From assembly GCA_020073495.1 (NCBI GenBank), contig JAIQFD010000008.1, positions 31,537-95,536 of the forward strand: 64,000 bases of DNA. The letters run 5' to 3'. Below the pieces are notes generated by a model. It was given only the letters and a program-made list of their open reading frames with translations, was not told where the DNA came from and ran no database searches. The DNA is from Terriglobia bacterium. GTDB taxonomy: Bacteria > Acidobacteriota > Terriglobia > Terriglobales > Acidobacteriaceae. The position numbers and the translations under genes were made by a program. This document shows, one piece after another, positions 60,680-64,000 of the stretch. The stretch's first letter is position 1. Each line of letters opens with the position of its first letter.

Positions 60680-62118
60680 GAACGTCTCCGCGCCAGATAC
60701 ATTGTACGGCTGCTCCCTGGCAGCGCAGCGGATCGCACCACATCGAACCTGCGGCGCAGGCTGGCGGCGAATACGGAGGCGTCCAGGTCGCGGTGCAGTT
60801 CCTCACGGCCGCGCACGATGTGCCGGAACATCGGGTCATCGGGCGCAATGAACTCGATCACCAGCCAATCCCGCGTCAAGTCCGCCGCCAGGTCGACGAC
60901 CGAATCCAACGGGACGCGGTCGGTCACGAGAAGATGGTGGAGGATCGCCAGCATCAGCACGGCGTCGAAACGCCGGGCCGCGCGGTCCAGGAAGGATGCG
61001 CACTCTCCGTTTCGCCAGCCTGTTGCCGGGCTGGGCTGGCCGATGTTGACCACCAGGGGCAGGATGGGCAGCGTCCCCGCGGAAGCGCGGCGATAGAGCC
61101 GCCCGACGACGGCGGGGTCTGCATCCAGCGCGACCACATTCGCTCCCACGTGGGCCGCCGTGACGCTGTACTCGCCGGTGTTACATCCGATGTCGAGCAC
61201 GTGCCCGGGATGGGCCTCGGCCAGGAATTCACTGACAAATCTCTGCTTGGCCGCGACCTGCTCTGCGGTGTAGCTGGGATGCGTCTGCGAATAATCGGTC
61301 CAGTGCGAGCTTGTCTGAACCCCGCTCGCCTTGCGCACCGATGCCCGCAAGCTGCGCAGCCGGGACGCGACCACGAATCTCGCCTTCTCCGGGTTCATGC
61401 GTTTGGGCTCGTACAGTTCGGCCCCGCGGGCCTCCGACCGAGAACCCAGCCAGGTGGGAATAGTCGCATAACCCAGGATGGGTGGAAGGAGACGCCTCAG
61501 GCGCCCGCTCATGCGGTAGACGTCTTCCGGCGACAGGCCCTCGCGGCGGCCCGTGAAAACCTGGTCCGGTCCAAGGCGGAATTGTTGGTAGGCAAGGAGC
61601 GGCAGGAGGAAGGTGCGGACGAATTGCGCATAGGGGCGCCACACCGGGTCGCCGGAATCACGCGGCTCGACCGAGAGCACGTCCACGAATACCGGTTGCG
61701 CTCCGCGAAACAGCACGTTGAAGGGGGTCGCATCTTTCAGCCCCAGACCTTCCTCCAGCAATCCTTCGGCGAGGTCGAGCGTGAGTTCGGCGGCAGCGGC
61801 CAGCATCTCCGGCGGCCACTCGTAAGGAAAGGAAGGGAACTCGATGGGCCCGTGCTCCACAATCGTGGCGTCTTGCGGAAGCCGCAATTCGGCGGCCAGC
61901 CGCGACCCGGCGGCTTCCTCCAGGACGGTGCTGGAAACGATGCGTCCGGCAGCGGACAGCCGCTGCACCGTCGCGGAGGCCTGGAATGCTTGAAGGTTGG
62001 GAATCCCGGCGGCGTACACCGCGCGGAGCAGGCGTCCGCTGTGACGAATCAGTTGACCTGCGGGATCACGGAAGGAAGCGGAGAGCGGACGGGAGTCACT
62101 TTTGGTCGCCGACGGCAT
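60676..62118 (-). CDS. Class I SAM-dependent methyltransferase
   Basis: A 480-residue protein. Rossmann SAM motif in VLDIGCNTGEYSVTAAHVGA with ALDADPAVVGRLYR, then AVLMLAILHHLLVTDRVPLD. ATG at 62118 selected (MPSATKSDSR). The N-terminal 250 residues (LRAVYAAGIPNLQAF, LTLDLAEGLLEEGLGLKD) resemble a protein-kinase-like or nodulation-type domain with DATPFNVLFRGAQPVFVDVL, suggesting a fused small-molecule kinase-like fold. Overlaps the small membrane protein gene by 23 bases. Confidence 0.75.
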   Translation of the reverse strand: MPSATKSDSRPLSASFRDPAGQLIRHSGRLLRAVYAAGIPNLQAFQASATVQRLSAAGRIVSSTVLEEAAGSRLAAELRLPQDATIVEHGPIEFPSFPYEWPPEMLAAAAELTLDLAEGLLEEGLGLKDATPFNVLFRGAQPVFVDVLSVEPRDSGDPVWRPYAQFVRTFLLPLLAYQQFRLGPDQVFTGRREGLSPEDVYRMSGRLRRLLPPILGYATIPTWLGSRSEARGAELYEPKRMNPEKARFVVASRLRSLRASVRKASGVQTSSHWTDYSQTHPSYTAEQVAAKQRFVSEFLAEAHPGHVLDIGCNTGEYSVTAAHVGANVVALDADPAVVGRLYRRASAGTLPILPLVVNIGQPSPATGWRNGECASFLDRAARRFDAVLMLAILHHLLVTDRVPLDSVVDLAADLTRDWLVIEFIAPDDPMFRHIVRGREELHRDLDASVFAASLRRRFDVVRSAALPGSSRTMYLARRRS

Positions 62119-62293
62119 CGTGGCTCCGCTTGTTGCCGCCTCGCGGACCCATCCAAGCGGCAAAGCGGCGGAAGTAGAAAAGCAGCCCGATGAAGAACGA
62201 CCCGATCAACTGCCACAACAACGCCCCGGAGCCGGGGTCGGCGTAAAAAAGAGCCAGGGTACCGACGGTTCGAAATTCAAGCGGCAACATCAT
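62096..62293 (-). CDS. Small membrane protein (DPGSG type), 65 residues
   Basis: A single long hydrophobic segment: ALFYADPGSGALLWQLIGSF followed by FIGLLFYFRRFA. The DPGSGxxxWQ motif is a recurring small membrane protein next to sugar-polymer and phosphoglycan genes, as I recall. ATG at 62293 chosen, with a second at 62290. First in a three-gene operon with methyltransferase and sulfatase-like genes. Confidence 0.7.
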   Translation of the reverse strand: MMLPLEFRTVGTLALFYADPGSGALLWQLIGSFFIGLLFYFRRFAAWMGPRGGNKRSHDAVGDQK

Positions 62294-62378
62294 CTCGCAT
62301 TCCTTACTGATCAACGATACCAGAAGTCGTCCCCCGCAGTGGTAGTTACTCAGGTACCACGACCGCAGGAGATAAGAA

Positions 62379-62409
62379 GGGGAAGCGGAACTCGCGTTCC
62401 GCATTCCCC
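62379..62409 (-). terminator. Hairpin terminator of pilin gene (copy 1)
   Basis: Arms GGGGAAGCGGAAC and GTTCCGCATTCCCC with a one-base bulge and loop TCGC. On the minus strand the tail is TTCTTATC. It lies 75 bases past the pilin stop at 62484. An identical hairpin follows the second pilin copy. Confidence 0.7.
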
Positions 62410-62483
62410 CTGGCCTGTACCCTCCCCCAGGTACTTGCCACAATGTGGGGTAGAACCGATCCGGGCCCACCCCCCAAGTATTG

Positions 62484-62996
62484 TTACTGCAGAGCCGCGA
62501 AGCCGGTCTGGCACTGCACGTCGGTGGTTGCCGCCGTGATTCCACCGGCCGGATCGAAGTGGATCACGCCATCCGCCGAGGAGCAGAAAGTGCGTTGTCC
62601 GCTCTGGCCCGCGGTGATTGGAACGGCGTGGGACACATAGGTGGTGCGCGGAGTCGCAGCAGCACCGGACGCCACGTCGAGGTTGTAGCCGCTCTTCGCG
62701 CAAGGGGGCGCAGCGCAGCCCACCACTATATCCACCAGGGAAGCTTGGAAGGAAGTGGGGGCGCCGCCAGCACCCGGGCCCAGCTTGGTCAGGTTGTCGG
62801 AGAAGCCCTGCGCCGGATAGGTGCTCGAATAGGTGACTTCTGCTGTGTTGATGGAACGCAGTGAGCCCACCGCCGAAGCCTCGTTCGCCGCGATGCGGGA
62901 ACGGAGCAGATTCGGGATGGCGATCGCGGCGATAATCAGAATGATCGCCACTACGATCAGCAGCTCGATCAGCGAGAACCCTTTCTGTTTCTTCAT
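62484..62996 (-). CDS. pilA: Type IV pilin (PilA), copy 1
   Basis: Major pilin-like protein, 170 residues. Type III leader of six residues (MKKQKG) and mature N-terminus FSLIELLIVVAIILIIAAIA with Glu5. A four-Cys variable region follows (CAAPPC, TFC, VQC). It is about 99 percent identical over the shared part to the second copy at 63623. Its upstream 500 bases hold no gene; an inverted repeat lies at 63058-63078. Confidence 0.93.
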   Translation of the reverse strand: MKKQKGFSLIELLIVVAIILIIAAIAIPNLLRSRIAANEASAVGSLRSINTAEVTYSSTYPAQGFSDNLTKLGPGAGGAPTSFQASLVDIVVGCAAPPCAKSGYNLDVASGAAATPRTTYVSHAVPITAGQSGQRTFCSSADGVIHFDPAGGITAATTDVQCQTGFAALQ

Positions 62997-63057
62997 GTAG
63001 TTTCCTCTCTCTAATCTCTTTTTTCTCTTGAAGTGTTCCTGATCCTGTTGGGTCGCG

Positions 63058-63078
63058 GTGCGACTAATCTAGTCGCAC
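63058..63078. promoter_or_regulatory. Perfect inverted repeat upstream of pilA
   Basis: GTGCGACTA-ATC-TAGTCGCAC, nine-bp arms, 62 bases upstream of the pilA ATG. Either an operator or a 5' UTR hairpin. The rest of 62997-63510 shows no gene or recognisable sigma-54 promoter. Confidence 0.55.
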
Positions 63079-63517
63079 TTGGGATGCCAACTTCGACGGT
63101 TACCCGCGATGCAAGGGCATTGGCGCCCAACCTGTTGATTTCCAGTAGCTTGGGTTTTCGCGAGTGGCATGCCGGTGGTTACCGTTTCCAACTTATAGGG
63201 GCAAGACGGCAGGTGCGTTGACAGTTTTTGTCAATTGAAAGCTCATTTTTTGTCAGGAAGAGGAGTTCGGGTTTTCGCAGCAATTGGCGAGCAGGACAAG
63301 CCGCTACGCGGTATCTCTCAGCAGGCCAACTGCTCTCGGGTGATTCTCGGACCCGTCAAGATTACCCACAAGGCGGCTTTCGGTACGCATGCGCCGCGAT
63401 CCGGCTACCAACGTCTTGCGAATAGTGTTCAAGGGTCTGGGTCTCAGGCGTGCCCCTGGACAAACCTCGGAGCTTTTCGTACTTGGCCACTCGTACCTGG
63501 GACCGGGAAACGAAGAA

Positions 63518-63548
63518 GGGGAAGCGGAACTCGCGTTCCGCGTTCCCC
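63518..63548 (-). terminator. Hairpin terminator of pilin gene (copy 2)
   Basis: Same hairpin as at 62379-62409, shifted by 1139 bases, one arm base differing (GTTCCGCGTTCCCC). Confidence 0.65.
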
Positions 63549-63622
63549 CTGGCCTGTACCCTCCCCCAGGTACTTGCCACAATGTGGGGTAGAACCGATC
63601 CGGGCCCACCCCCCAGGTTTTG

Positions 63623-64000
63623 TTACTGCAGAGCCGCGAAGCCGGTCTGGCACTGCACGTCGGTGGTTGCCGCCGTGATTCCACCGGCCGGATCGAAGTG
63701 GATCACGCCATCCGCCGAGGAGCAGAAGGTGCGTTGTCCGCTCTGGCCCGCGGTGATTGGAACGGCGTGGGACACATAGGTGGTGCGCGGAGTCGCAGCA
63801 GCACCGGACGCCACGGTGAGGTTGTAGCCGCTCTTCGCGCAAGGGGGCGCAGCGCAGCCCACCACTATATCCACCAGGGAAGCTTGGAAGGAAGTGGGGG
63901 CGCCGCCAGCACCCGGGCCCAGCTTGGTCAGGTTGTCGGAGAAGCCCTGCGCCGGATAGGTGCTCGAATAGGTGACTTCTGCTGTGTTGATGGAACGCAG
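63623..64000 (-). CDS. pilA: Type IV pilin (PilA), copy 2, N-terminus outside window
   Basis: The last 125 or so codons of a second pilin, running off the window end on the minus strand. It matches copy 1 residue for residue except the Asp to Thr change (LDVASG versus LTVASG). The stop and downstream hairpin are also duplicated. It is transcriptionally upstream of copy 1, in the same direction. Confidence 0.9.
   Translation of the reverse strand: MRSINTAEVTYSSTYPAQGFSDNLTKLGPGAGGAPTSFQASLVDIVVGCAAPPCAKSGYNLTVASGAAATPRTTYVSHAVPITAGQSGQRTFCSSADGVIHFDPAGGITAATTDVQCQTGFAALQ

Noticed and set aside
63080..63230. Sigma-54 promoter for pilA
   Set aside because: I looked for GG-N10-GC spacing on the minus strand and did not find a match.
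49151..64000. tRNA or rRNA gene in the minus-strand envelope region
   Set aside because: No cloverleaf or rRNA-like sequence was recognised by eye in the intergenic spaces; the same holds for the whole window.

Overview
The window is GC-rich, densely coding chromosomal DNA from a bacterium that I place, by inference, in the Acidobacteriota (Terriglobia, 'Koribacter'-like). The reasons are the split acidobacterial-type pilus/secretion operon, LolA and UppP (a diderm envelope), the gene content, and intergenic DNA full of dispersed hairpin repeats of a kind I associate with that phylum. No rRNA, tRNA, CRISPR array, phage or classical IS was recognised.

Layout. 1-4349 (+): a tightly overlapping histidine operon, hisD(partial)-hisC-hisB-hisH-hisF-hisA. 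4346-10244 (-): a complete cofactor F420 operon, cofG-cofD-cofC-cofE-cofH-npdG plus a PPOX/FDOR-like flavoprotein. 10375-21508 (+): a molybdenum hydroxylase (FAD, 2Fe-2S, CoxG-like and large subunits), two ketopantoate-reductase-like enzymes, two M24 (creatinase/prolidase) homologues, an M20 hydrolase and an F420-type LLM oxidoreductase. 21581-24554 (-): a three-gene operon (TDO-like dioxygenase, FAH-family hydrolase, homocitrate/isopropylmalate-synthase-like enzyme) convergent with it. Read together, 4.3-24.6 kb looks like an F420-supplied catabolic island for an unknown, probably nitrogen-containing, organic compound. It is the best candidate here for an undescribed system.

24.6-46.5 kb is mostly housekeeping: dinB, an MFS exporter, a secreted protein pair of unknown function, a CsgG-like protein, a PPi-type phosphofructokinase, a two-domain acyltransferase/acyl-ACP synthetase, FtsK, UppP, threonine dehydratase, RNase J, EcsC, a dicarboxylate symporter, DapD and DapA. 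An ErpA-type Fe-S carrier follows at 46.9 kb.

29.4-30.0 kb and 46.5-49.1 kb are repeat-rich. Two copies of a ~0.47 kb composite repeat each abut a truncated gene (a thioredoxin-fold gene and a Dam methylase). A third broken gene (about 47660-48105) is split by three double-hairpin elements with self-complementary but different arms. Other repeat families sit at convergent gene ends, and three heptanucleotide tandem arrays are present.

49.1-64.0 kb (-) is envelope and motility: a pilus/type II secretion operon (GspF, GspE/PilB, PilM, PilN, PilO, PilP-like, pseudopilin), LolA, a TPR lipid- or export-associated gene with an ABC transporter, a sulfatase-like membrane enzyme with a methyltransferase and a 65-residue membrane protein, and two nearly identical tandem type IV pilin genes, the second cut by the window end.
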